Positions 25,083 through 32,872 of a stretch of 64,000 nt of DNA are shown here, piece after piece. Under the pieces are notes generated by a model. The model made no database searches. It was not told the origin of the DNA and was given only the letters and a program-made list of their open reading frames with translations. The position numbers and the translations under genes were made by a program. Within the stretch, counting starts at the first letter, position 1, and every line of letters starts with the position of its first letter. Source of the stretch: Sphingobacteriales bacterium (GTDB taxonomy: Bacteria > Bacteroidota > Bacteroidia > Chitinophagales > Chitinophagaceae); the NCBI GenBank assembly GCA_003963365.1, contig RXJG01000002.1, forward strand, positions 320,767 to 384,766, written 5' to 3'.

Positions 25083-26451
25083 GAGTGGGAATATTTTGAA
25101 GGGTGATAATATTTTCAACGCCAATTTCTTTTTCTCCACGTTTTTCCACTTCTTCCGTTACTTCCCACATTGTAATAACCGGGAAAGGTTTGAAGAGAAG
25201 AATGATGAGTAATACAAAACCTGCTAACGACGAAGCGGTAATAGCCCATTCTATGAGTGTGGGATTATAGCTGGCATACCCGTGCTGTGCATGTTGAATA
25301 GGTACAAACGGATGCAGCATATTGGGCACAACGATAAGATAGCGGTTGATTAATGCCCCGAGCAGTACCATTACCGATGCAGTTACAACCCATTTGATGG
25401 ATTGCCTGAATCGTTTGAATGATAAAATAATTATCGGTATTACAAGGCCTGCAATTTGTGTAAACCAGAAAAAGAAAGAATTATTTCCATAAAATAAATC
25501 ATTCAATACTGCCTTTTCTTCCTTCGCCATTTTATATGCAGGCACACCATATTTATTAATGTTGAGATACAGATAGAAAGCTGTCAATGCCAGTAATATT
25601 TTTGCCAGATTATTAAAATGCTTTGGCGTGAGGTAGTGTTCTAACCTGTATCCATGACGAAGCTTGGCAATAATTAAAATCATAATAGCCGTACCAGCCA
25701 TTAAAGCGCCGAATACGAAATAAGGGCCCATAATAGTAGAGTTCCAGCCAGGCCTTAATGTAAATGCAATTAACCATGCACTGATAGTATGTACGGATAT
25801 TGCGACTGGTAAAATCACAATGCATAAAATGAGCATCGCTTTTTTTAATAAGCGTCTTTGTAGCAGATTATCTTCCCAGCCCATTGCCAGCCAGCGCCAC
25901 AATTTTCTTCTCCATTTAGGTGCATCGGTAAGTTTATCTCTCATGATGGCTAAATCCGGAATCAACGGCAGATAGAAATAAATCACACTTCCTATAAAAT
26001 ATGTAGCAATGGCTACAACATCCCACAGAATTGGCGATTGAATGCGACCATGTGTAATGAGATAATACAAACGTTCGGGGCGACCCATATCCAATACGGG
26101 CATAAACCCGGCAAAGAAGATAGCAGAAAGTGTTACGGCTTCAGCAATGCGTATCAGAGGGTATCTCCATTTAGCGCCTGACATCCGCAGTACACAGGAC
26201 ACTAATGCACCAATCAGGCTTACACCAACAAAGAAGAACAGCAGTGAAATATATAATCCCCAGGAAACATAATCTCTCATAGCTGTAACACCTAATCCTT
26301 TTCGCAGTTGTATAATCCAGGCTACAGTTCCTCCAACACAAATCAAACCAAGAAATATTACCCAAAATGTTTCTTGCCTGTAGCGGCGGCCTACTGTACT
26401 CAGCAATTCATTTTCTATTTGATTCTTTATTTCAGGATTCAGCTTTTCCAT
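25072..26451 (-). CDS. nrfD: NrfD/PsrC-like polytopic membrane subunit
   Basis: Using the ATG at 26449-26451 (M-E-K-L-N-P-E-I) gives 459 residues with about ten hydrophobic segments. Family features are W-G-L-Y-I-S-L near residue 68, F-F-V-G-V-S-L-I-G, D-M-G-R-P-E-R and W-D-V-V-A-I near residue 150. NrfD-type proteins exchange electrons and protons with quinols in the inner membrane and pair with a ferredoxin-like subunit. The matching 4Fe-4S protein is at 27078-28019. No molybdopterin catalytic subunit is visible in the window. The 24531 gene overlaps its end, and a cytochrome follows. Confidence 0.88.
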   Translation of the reverse strand: MEKLNPEIKNQIENELLSTVGRRYRQETFWVIFLGLICVGGTVAWIIQLRKGLGVTAMRDYVSWGLYISLLFFFVGVSLIGALVSCVLRMSGAKWRYPLIRIAEAVTLSAIFFAGFMPVLDMGRPERLYYLITHGRIQSPILWDVVAIATYFIGSVIYFYLPLIPDLAIMRDKLTDAPKWRRKLWRWLAMGWEDNLLQRRLLKKAMLILCIVILPVAISVHTISAWLIAFTLRPGWNSTIMGPYFVFGALMAGTAIMILIIAKLRHGYRLEHYLTPKHFNNLAKILLALTAFYLYLNINKYGVPAYKMAKEEKAVLNDLFYGNNSFFFWFTQIAGLVIPIIILSFKRFRQSIKWVVTASVMVLLGALINRYLIVVPNMLHPFVPIQHAQHGYASYNPTLIEWAITASSLAGFVLLIILLFKPFPVITMWEVTEEVEKRGEKEIGVENIITLQNIPTHAS

Positions 26452-26490
26452 AATTGTATTTTTTGTTATGGTGAGCAATTGTAATATTGT

Positions 26491-27069
26491 TTATTCCACA
26501 CTTTTTTTATAAATCCAGTTAATCACATACATCTTGTGTTGCTTATCATAAGCAGCCAACTCTGTATTGTATTTAAAAAGGCCGTCTATTTCTTCAAGAA
26601 ATAGTTGACTTGAAGAAATACCCTTTTTGAGATTTTTAATTGTTAGTTTTTGTACAGATGAGTAAGGACCGATACTGAAATAATAATTTGTAACATTGGT
26701 TTTGCCAGAAGGAGGATGAGTTACATCTCTTCGGTATATGATAATATATTCTGCAGCATTTAAAATCCGCAAATCGTGACGGTGTACTATTCGGTATTCT
26801 GCCCCGTTTTGCAGGCGATACCCGAAAATGTCATTTCTTAAAATATTATGTACCGTATCATTATGTATAACTGTAATAAAGGGTCTATTGAAAAAATTAT
26901 TTAGCAACAACTTGTGTTTGCCCATTTTGCGATGACCACCGTAAGTCAGCTTCCTTGCTACAAAATCATCAGCGTTTTCATATATTCCACTGCTATCAAT
27001 TTGTCCTTTAACAGGAAAACTGAAAATGGTGGTAAGTATCACTATGCTAATAATCTTTTGCATAAACAT
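26491..27069 (-). CDS. Secreted protein of a three-member local paralogue family
   Basis: The 192-residue product has a signal peptide (S-F-P-V-K-G-Q) and starts the mature part S-S-G-I-Y-E-N-A-D-D-F. It shares K-L-T-Y-G-G, F-I-T-V-I-H, F-G-Y, Y-Y-F-S-I, L-T-I-K-N-L-K and Y-D-K-Q-H-K-M-Y-x-x-x-W with the paralogues at 620-1189 and 29534-30127. It is inserted between the ferredoxin-like and NrfD-like genes, 8 bases from the former. That placement hints at co-expression with the redox module, though the family also occurs alone beside metal-binding genes. No recognised domain. Confidence 0.75.
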   Translation of the reverse strand: MFMQKIISIVILTTIFSFPVKGQIDSSGIYENADDFVARKLTYGGHRKMGKHKLLLNNFFNRPFITVIHNDTVHNILRNDIFGYRLQNGAEYRIVHRHDLRILNAAEYIIIYRRDVTHPPSGKTNVTNYYFSIGPYSSVQKLTIKNLKKGISSSQLFLEEIDGLFKYNTELAAYDKQHKMYVINWIYKKSVE

Positions 27070-27077
27070 TCTTTGAT

Positions 27078-28019
27078 TTATTTTCCTTCCTTTTCAATTT
27101 TTATTTCTTTAGCATCATAGGTTCGGTTAACCGGAGGGAGATAGTACACTCTTGGTTCAGTACCCAACTCTTCCATAAAACGATAAGCTCCCCCATCTTC
27201 AAGCAATTGAGACAATTTTGTAGTTGTTCCATCATAACAGGTTACTGCGTCTTCATTGGCATCACCAAACCAGATGGCATTCATCGGACATCCTGTTACA
27301 CATGCCGGTAGTTTACCTTCTCTTGCCATGTGGGGACAGAAGTCGCATTTCTCAACACAACCTTTTTTGCTTTGAAATACATTTTCTGCAGCAGGAGTTG
27401 TTTCAACAATGTTGGGTTTAACTGGTTCTGTCCAATTGAATAAGCGAACTGAATAGGGGCAGGCGGCCATACAAAAACGGCAACCGATGCAACGGTCTGT
27501 ATCTATCGCTACAATGCCATCTTCTCTTTTGAAAGTGGCATCTACCGGGCATACTTTTGTGCACGGCGGATTATCACAATGCATGCACGGTTTTACGAAA
27601 TAATATGGCGACACCTCTGGTGAATCCTGCATTTCCAAAACTTCAATCCATTCTTTATTGGAGGGCAGATAGTGCATTTTATTACAAGCTTTGGTGCATT
27701 TACCACAGCCATCGCATTTTGCCAGGTCAATTACCATTACGAATTTTTTTCCTGGAATACCTTTTCGTACATCTTCTTCTGATATGTGAGGTTTAAAATT
27801 GGCAACCTGTGATTTATCCACTGCAACCAATTTCCCATCGTGGGTTAATACATTCACTTTGTCACCGCTCTCTGACTTGGGACTTGTGCTGCCAGAACAA
27901 CCGCTGAGAAAGGCAGCGCCAATGCCACCCATTAATCCTTTCAATAGAAAATCTCTCCTGGAATTATCCTGGTTACCGGATTCGTTCCGGTTGCATGTAC
28001 AATTGTTACCGCATGCCAT
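27078..28019 (-). CDS. Ferredoxin-like 4Fe-4S dicluster protein with Tat-type signal
   Basis: The 313-residue product has a Tat-like signal (S-R-R-D-F-L-L-K-G-L) ending in a lipoprotein-type L-S-G-C-S. The mature domain carries four clusters of cysteines: C-D-G-C-G-K-C-T-K-A-C, C-x-x-C-x-x-x-P-C-T-K-V-C-P, C-I-G-C-R-F-C-M-A-A-C-P and C-V-E-K-C-D-F-C with C-V-T-G-C-P. This is the arrangement of NrfC, TtrB and HybA-type electron-transfer subunits. It is the probable periplasmic partner of the NrfD-like protein. The N-terminus also has an unusual Cys cluster, C-G-N-N-C-T-C, before the signal. Confidence 0.9.
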   Translation of the reverse strand: MACGNNCTCNRNESGNQDNSRRDFLLKGLMGGIGAAFLSGCSGSTSPKSESGDKVNVLTHDGKLVAVDKSQVANFKPHISEEDVRKGIPGKKFVMVIDLAKCDGCGKCTKACNKMHYLPSNKEWIEVLEMQDSPEVSPYYFVKPCMHCDNPPCTKVCPVDATFKREDGIVAIDTDRCIGCRFCMAACPYSVRLFNWTEPVKPNIVETTPAAENVFQSKKGCVEKCDFCPHMAREGKLPACVTGCPMNAIWFGDANEDAVTCYDGTTTKLSQLLEDGGAYRFMEELGTEPRVYYLPPVNRTYDAKEIKIEKEGK

Positions 28020-28255
28020 TGTGATTGTTTTTTAATTGTGAACTGTTTAAAAACAATAGAGAAGCATTTTTAATTGCAATAAACATCAGGCAGGAAGCAA
28101 TGCTGTATTTCGGTGGTAATTATCAATGCTGTATCCTCACAACAGTAATTTCAAATTAAAATTTACTGTTTACAGGATTGTATCAGCACAGTGAAGTAAG
28201 TACAACCTTTGAGGCAATAGATGCTTACCTGTGTGTTTACACAATTAAAGCGGTA

Positions 28256-28756
28256 TCAAATAAGGAAAGACTGTATAAAGACCCGTATATCGGGTGGAGA
28301 GTAATCAATTTCCCTTGGAGGAATGCGGGAATGTTCTGCAAAACCCTTTGCATTGAGTAATTCCACAGATGGGGGTGCAAAAACGAGATATAATAAAGTG
28401 TTTGTTCCTTTTTGCGGAATGCTGCTTTTTTCGGAAATCTGTTTATCGGTATTCTGAAAACCTACAACAAAATCAGTGCAGCAGTTCTCCTCGCTTTGAG
28501 AAGAAAATGAAGCTGTGCTATTTGCTGAATCCGTATGATGGTGAGATGCCGGGCCATGCTGGTGACTGTGGCTCTTATTCCCATCATGATGATGACCATT
28601 ACCATGCTCATGCTTTTCTCCTTCTTCATGAGAGTGATGCCTGGCATTGAAACCCATATCCACACCTAACGAACAGGCAAAACCAACCACCGTGTTCAGT
28701 GAAAAGGTGGTCAGGAGAAACAGCGCCTTGATTTTTATCGTCCGGTTAGATTTCAT
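28256..28756 (-). CDS. His-rich secreted metal-island protein
   Basis: The 166-residue product begins with a signal segment (V-V-G-F-A-C-S-L-G). It then has a dense His region, roughly residues 38-75, with H-H-S-H, H-G-N-G-H-H-H-D-G and H-S-H-Q-H-G. A C-C-T-D-F and an A-P-P-S-V segment further on resemble the HYC/CC proteins at 1357-1779 and 30980-31369. Binding of zinc, copper or nickel in the periplasm is plausible. A TGAC-N4-GTCA repeat lies 53 bases upstream. Confidence 0.7.
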   Translation of the reverse strand: MKSNRTIKIKALFLLTTFSLNTVVGFACSLGVDMGFNARHHSHEEGEKHEHGNGHHHDGNKSHSHQHGPASHHHTDSANSTASFSSQSEENCCTDFVVGFQNTDKQISEKSSIPQKGTNTLLYLVFAPPSVELLNAKGFAEHSRIPPREIDYSPPDIRVFIQSFLI

Positions 28757-28808
28757 TATTGAAACATTAAACCCTGTTAAAGCTATATAGTGTATCTTTT
28801 AGTAAATA

Positions 28809-28820
28809 TGACCGAAGTCA
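28809..28820. promoter_or_regulatory. TGAC-N4-GTCA palindrome upstream of the His-rich gene
   Basis: TGAC at 28809-28812 and GTCA at 28817-28820 are separated by CGAA. The same arms with spacer TTTC occur at 31441-31452 before an HYC gene, and a related near-match at about 1227-1250. It is a candidate operator for a shared regulator. Downstream, GCTATATAGT occurs twice nearby (around 28780-28789 and 28858-28867). Confidence 0.35.
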
Positions 28821-28914
28821 GTTTTTATTATGAGTTTTATTATACGCATATACTTATAGCTATATAGTTGTTTTGTAAAGGTAGCCTGTATTACAGGTGC
28901 CTTAGTTTGATTAA

Positions 28915-29517
28915 TTAAGCATTTTGTTTGAAATGTTGCCATAATAATTTATCCCAATGTATTCTTTTAGGTATCGGATTAAGCCGGTATTCACCTGGCG
29001 TTTTGCCGGTTTCTTTTTTAAATTGCGTACTGAAAATTTGCTGAGTGCTGTAACCTAACTGCCAGGCTATCTCGGTAATACTTAACTCATCATGCATGAG
29101 TAATTCCTTCGCCTTTTCCATCCTGAGACAGATAAAATATTTTTCAATGGTTACACCGGTAGTTTCGGTAAATCTCCGGCTTAGCTGGTAATAACTTTGG
29201 TGAAGCTTTTCTGAAAGGTATGCGGATAATTTTTGGAGCGAAGGCTCTTTGTTTGATATCTGACCAAGATACCCGCAAATGGCAGCATGAATTTTCACTG
29301 TAACCTTTTCATTACTTTTTTCGGCAATAGCAAATCCTTTACTTTTCAATTTGCGCCTGATGTTTTCAATATCATTCGCTGATAAATCTTTTACAAATGC
29401 GGCTTCCCCTATAGCAACTGAAACAGGGTTATAACCAGCTTCCTGAAGCAAGTTTCGCACAACCTCAATGCATCGGTCGCAACACATATTCTTTATCTGC
29501 AAACAAGTAGTGGTCAT
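28915..29517 (-). CDS. AraC-family regulator with N-terminal HMA-like domain
   Basis: The 200-residue product starts with a ferredoxin-like fold resembling a heavy-metal-associated domain. The metal motif is K-N-M-C-C-D-R-C near residues 9-16, where a classical HMA has G-M-T-C-x-x-C. A linker of about 30 residues leads to an AraC DNA-binding domain with two helix-turn-helix units, ending I-T-E-I-A-W-Q-L-G-Y and F-K-K-E-T-G-K-T-P-G-E-Y-R. A second such regulator is at 37735-38301. Both lie beside metal-binding proteins, so metal-dependent control of the island is likely. Direct metal sensing by the N-terminal part is my inference. Confidence 0.82.
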   Translation of the reverse strand: MTTTCLQIKNMCCDRCIEVVRNLLQEAGYNPVSVAIGEAAFVKDLSANDIENIRRKLKSKGFAIAEKSNEKVTVKIHAAICGYLGQISNKEPSLQKLSAYLSEKLHQSYYQLSRRFTETTGVTIEKYFICLRMEKAKELLMHDELSITEIAWQLGYSTQQIFSTQFKKETGKTPGEYRLNPIPKRIHWDKLLWQHFKQNA

Positions 29518-29533
29518 AACCCGGTTTTAAGTT

Positions 29534-30127
29534 TTAATTAATGTTGTTTTTTAAAAGCCAGCTCAACTTATACATTTTATGAAAACTGTCATAAGCGTAC
29601 AGTTCTTTATCGTTTTTAAAGTTTTCGTCTAAAGCATCGTGAAACTTATGATAAGCAGGAAAAGCGGCTTTGAGATTTTCCTTAGTCAATGCCTTCGGTG
29701 CATTGGCGGCATCTGTAGTAAAATAATAAGCTGGGGCATATTTATCCGCTTCTTTTCCTGAATGTGCCGGGTGCTGATATACATACAGCAGCAATTGCTC
29801 ACCAGGATTAAGTATGGTATATTCAACTTCACCGATGAACCTGTATTCCCGGCCTTTTGTATCCCTGTAACCATAAGTTTCTGATTTCTTCAAATCGTAA
29901 GTATTACCCTGGTGCTTTACTCTAATAGTATTGCCTTTAAAAAGAACATAAGTGTTTATTTTATGCTTTTCAGTTTTGTAGTTAATTGCATAAGATAGTT
30001 TCCTGCTTTTGAAATCATCTGCCGTTATATAAATCCCACTACTGTCTTTTTGGGCAAATAAATTCTGTGTAAATATTAGCAGACTAAATCCCAGCATTAA
30101 TAAATAATACGTCTTTTTCATTTTCAT
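29534..30127 (-). CDS. Secreted protein of a three-member local paralogue family
   Basis: The 197-residue product has a signal peptide (T-Q-N-L-F-A-Q-K) and a mature start S-S-G-I-Y-I-T-A-D-D-F. It shares K-L-S-Y, I-R-V-K-H, Y-G-Y, Y-Y-F-T, L-T-x-x-N-L-K, F-H-D-A-L-D and Y-D-S-F-H-K-M-Y-K-L-S-W with the other two copies. It sits between the metal-domain AraC gene and the five-repeat HMBD gene on the same strand. Function unknown. Confidence 0.75.
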   Translation of the reverse strand: MKMKKTYYLLMLGFSLLIFTQNLFAQKDSSGIYITADDFKSRKLSYAINYKTEKHKINTYVLFKGNTIRVKHQGNTYDLKKSETYGYRDTKGREYRFIGEVEYTILNPGEQLLLYVYQHPAHSGKEADKYAPAYYFTTDAANAPKALTKENLKAAFPAYHKFHDALDENFKNDKELYAYDSFHKMYKLSWLLKNNIN

Positions 30128-30170
30128 GTAATTGAGAGGTTATGAATAATATTTTGATATAAATATTTTA

Positions 30171-30815
30171 TTAATTCTTTTCTTTCATTTCCATACCACA
30201 TTTAGGGCATTTACCAGGCTTACTACTGGTTACGTCTGAATGCATGGGGCAAGTATAAATTTTCATTACTTCCATTTTCATTTTTTCTTTTGGAGAAAGA
30301 TTTAACGAGGTTCCACATTTTGAACACTTACCTGGCTTATCACTTGTAATCTCCGGGTGATTAGGACATGAATATGTCTGAACAGATTGCGCTTCTTCTT
30401 TCAACTCCATTCCGCATTTTGGGCATTTGCCAGATTTATCACTTGCAACATCAGGATGCATAGGACAGGTATAGGTTTTCATTGCTCCCATTTTCATTTT
30501 TTCTTTTGGAGACAGGTTCATTTTTGCTCCACATTTTGGGCATTTACCTGGTTTATCGCTGGTAACACCTGGATGGGCAGGGCATTCATAGATGCCCATT
30601 GTTTCCATTTTCATTTTTTCTTTTGGAGACAGGTTTCTACCGCATTTCGGGCATTTACCTGATTTGTCCATAATCACATCGGGGTGCATCGGGCACACAT
30701 AAGTTGTTTTTTCAGTTTCCTGTTTTGTTACATTTTGCTTGGTAGTGTCTTGAGCAATAACAGAAACAGACAAGATGGTAAAGGCTGCCATCATCAGCGT
30801 TGCTACAGATTTCAT
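30171..30815 (-). CDS. Secreted heavy-metal-binding protein with five HMBD repeats
   Basis: The 214-residue product has a signal peptide (S-V-S-V-I-A-Q-D). Five consecutive heavy-metal-binding repeats follow, each with a C-P-x-H-P/S-x-V/I motif and a K-C-P/S-K-C-G motif about 18 residues later. Linkers of N-L-S-P-K-E-K-M-K-M-type join most repeats. DNA repeats underlie them, so the number of copies could vary by recombination. Twenty cysteines make a large soft-metal capacity. It resembles the three-repeat protein at 117-560. Likely a periplasmic Cu/Ag sponge; no catalytic motif. Confidence 0.88.
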   Translation of the reverse strand: MKSVATLMMAAFTILSVSVIAQDTTKQNVTKQETEKTTYVCPMHPDVIMDKSGKCPKCGRNLSPKEKMKMETMGIYECPAHPGVTSDKPGKCPKCGAKMNLSPKEKMKMGAMKTYTCPMHPDVASDKSGKCPKCGMELKEEAQSVQTYSCPNHPEITSDKPGKCSKCGTSLNLSPKEKMKMEVMKIYTCPMHSDVTSSKPGKCPKCGMEMKEKN

Positions 30816-30979
30816 TTTTAATTGATTTTAAGTGTGAAATAATGATTACTGAGTTTTTACATTCTTTTGTATGCTGAATTGAAACAGCACATATAGAATG
30901 CCGGCAAGCAATCATCTTGTCCTGGATAGCTACACATGTAAAAAGAATTCAAATCCTTTTGGCGTAGCTCTGCTGAGTA

Positions 30980-31369
30980 TTATATTCTGAAAACCTTGTT
31001 GAGGAGATAAATAGGGTCGGAACAACTTCGTCTGACATAATTTTGGGAGTTGTCAGTGTCTAAAGTGTTATTATATAAAATTAAATCAGGAAGATTATTA
31101 ACTGGCGGTAATTCAGGTATAAATGAAATTTTATTAATAGTATAAACCGCCTGAATAGAATTATGATTGTCGGCTTTGCAAGAAATCAGTTTATCCTCAC
31201 AGCAGCCTTTAGGCATAGCATCCGGACTACAGGCACAACCTGTTTTTCCTCCAATGTTTAAAACCGAAACATGAGAAAGGTGGCCTTTGCAAAAATGAAA
31301 ATTGATTGTGGCTCCCAGTGCAGTACTGGTATAAATAAACAGAAGAAATATGGCCCCCAATTTTTTCAC
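30980..31369 (-). CDS. HYC/CC-type small secreted metal-island protein
   Basis: The 129-residue product begins K-K-L-G-A-I-F-L-L-F-I-Y-T-S and, after the signal-like helix, has I-N-F-H-F-C in the place of the H-Y-C motif. A Cys-rich section (C-A-C-S, K-G-C-C-E-D-K) follows, and a hydrophobic tail. It is clearly related in layout to 1357-1779. It lies upstream of the five-repeat HMBD gene. Metal binding in the periplasm or membrane is likely. A TGAC-N4-GTCA repeat is about 71 bases upstream. Confidence 0.75.
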   Translation of the reverse strand: MKKLGAIFLLFIYTSTALGATINFHFCKGHLSHVSVLNIGGKTGCACSPDAMPKGCCEDKLISCKADNHNSIQAVYTINKISFIPELPPVNNLPDLILYNNTLDTDNSQNYVRRSCSDPIYLLNKVFRI

Positions 31370-31439
31370 TTATAGAAAGTTGTAATGTAAAATTATTGGT
31401 AACCTGAACAACTAAAAAAGAGTCTAATCACTTTAACCC

Positions 31440-31453
31440 ATGACTTTCGTCAT
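31440..31453. promoter_or_regulatory. ATGAC-N4-GTCAT palindrome upstream of the 30980-31369 gene
   Basis: ATGAC (31440-31444), TTTC, then GTCAT (31449-31453) form a perfect inverted repeat. Looser flanking symmetry follows (CTTTAAC at 31431-31437 against GTTAAGG). It lies between the nuclease-like gene end and the HYC gene. A matching core is at 28809-28820. Candidate operator. Confidence 0.4.
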
Positions 31454-31480
31454 AAAGTTAAGGATTTAGCTCTCTAAAAA

Positions 31481-32728
31481 TTACACTGCTTTAGCAATCT
31501 TCTCCATAATACGATGGGTATCTCCAAATTTGCACAGCGCATCACAATGGCTTCGGAGTTCAGAAAATAAAATATACTTTATTATAACCTGGTTTTGCCT
31601 GATGGCCGGGCGGGATAACTGAAGGCAAACATCTTTTTCCCTTTTATCAGGCACTATCAGGTAAAACACTTCGTCACCATCGGCTATTGTATAACTAAGG
31701 TCGGTTAATCTTAAAATACCTGAATAGATGCTGGTGCTCTTCTCAACTTCAAATGCTGCAATTACGTTATTGGTTCTTTTCTGAAACCATAATACATCAA
31801 TCAGCTTTACAGTATTCAGCGTTTCCTTTTCAAGATTGATTTCAGGGAATTGCTGCAAGCTTAAAAAAGAAAAACTATTACCACAATGCGATTTGGAACG
31901 GTCATTGGAAGCAGCAATAACATCGTAGCCCAAAGCGTTACCAATTTTTAATAAGTGATATTGCATTTCGGTGTGTAAATCTTCTTCTTCTTTTTCCTGC
32001 TGCACATCTTCCTGTCGTTTTTCAATAAGCTTTTCCAGCTTCTTTCTTTCCGGTTCAGATAAATATTCATCTGTTCCCAGTATCAATTTTTGAGTTCCGA
32101 TTTCAAATAACAGCCCGGCTATTGCCCCAAGGTCTGAGGATAAATCGGACCGGTGCTGATTGTTGCTATCAATCATTACCTCCCGCAGTTTCAGGTATTC
32201 AGACCAACTGCCTAATTTCTTTTTGTCTTTGAATAATGAATTGAAGCCATTAATAATCGCCGTATTGAAGGGTGGGATAATAGTAGGGTGCAAAAAATAA
32301 AGGATACTCGCCACTGCCGGGCCAAGTCCCTTAATTTTTAAACTATCCAGCCTGATAATTTCCTTAATAATTTGTTCCTCTGACTTTGCATTCAGACAAT
32401 TTTCAAGAAACTGACCGAATGCCTGTTTGTTGTTTTCATTTTCATATATGTCTGGTATGCGGAGTTTGGGTTTCCAGTAGAAGGGATGAGAAGCTCCTTC
32501 AAAAACCTGTTTCTGTTCTGTAATACAAGAAAGCACAAACTCAAGGGAAGATCCCTTAAAATCGTTAGGAAATCTTTTGTTTTTAATATCATCAACCACC
32601 TGCATCACTCCACGCCGGATGGAACGAAATGCCTTTAACCGCTCTTCGTTATTTATAAACCAGGTGTTATAAACAGACTGCTTATCTTCTTTGTATTGCC
32701 GGATAATTTGAGTAAAGTTGCTGCTCAT
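31481..32728 (-). CDS. Helix-hairpin-helix protein with restriction-endonuclease-like C-terminus
   Basis: I use the ATG at 32726-32728 (M-S-S-N-F-T-Q-I); the longer frame adds a hydrophobic, non-conserved stretch. The 415-residue protein has an all-helical N-terminal part with a helix-hairpin-helix-like K-I-K-G-L-G-P-A-V-A near residue 130, as in DNA glycosylase-type folds. A Lys/Glu-rich coiled linker follows near residue 240. The C-terminal domain contains L-I-D-V-L-W-F and A-F-E-V-E-K-S (residues ~309-328), the D...E-x-E/K pattern of PD-(D/E)XK nucleases. It may be a restriction-type or repair nuclease. No methylase is adjacent. It interrupts the metal genes on the same strand. Confidence 0.6.
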   Translation of the reverse strand: MSSNFTQIIRQYKEDKQSVYNTWFINNEERLKAFRSIRRGVMQVVDDIKNKRFPNDFKGSSLEFVLSCITEQKQVFEGASHPFYWKPKLRIPDIYENENNKQAFGQFLENCLNAKSEEQIIKEIIRLDSLKIKGLGPAVASILYFLHPTIIPPFNTAIINGFNSLFKDKKKLGSWSEYLKLREVMIDSNNQHRSDLSSDLGAIAGLLFEIGTQKLILGTDEYLSEPERKKLEKLIEKRQEDVQQEKEEEDLHTEMQYHLLKIGNALGYDVIAASNDRSKSHCGNSFSFLSLQQFPEINLEKETLNTVKLIDVLWFQKRTNNVIAAFEVEKSTSIYSGILRLTDLSYTIADGDEVFYLIVPDKREKDVCLQLSRPAIRQNQVIIKYILFSELRSHCDALCKFGDTHRIMEKIAKAV

Positions 32729-32872
32729 ATTTAAAATATTACAGCAAAATACATTATTGTATGAAAAGAGCATAAAATGAAAGAGACTGAGTAAACTCAA
32801 TCTCTTTACATTAAGCTCTATGAGTATTTAGAAACTCCTTATTTTGAAACAGGTTTTGAAAGGTAAATACAA

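Noticed and set aside
28020..28255. Possible small gene in the gap before the ferredoxin-like gene, with CAATGCTGTAT repeated twice.
   Set aside because: Only very short frames are open and none has a recognisable feature.
30171..30815. A CRISPR-like repeat array.
   Set aside because: The repeats are in frame, encode Cys motifs and have no unique spacers; they are protein-domain repeats.
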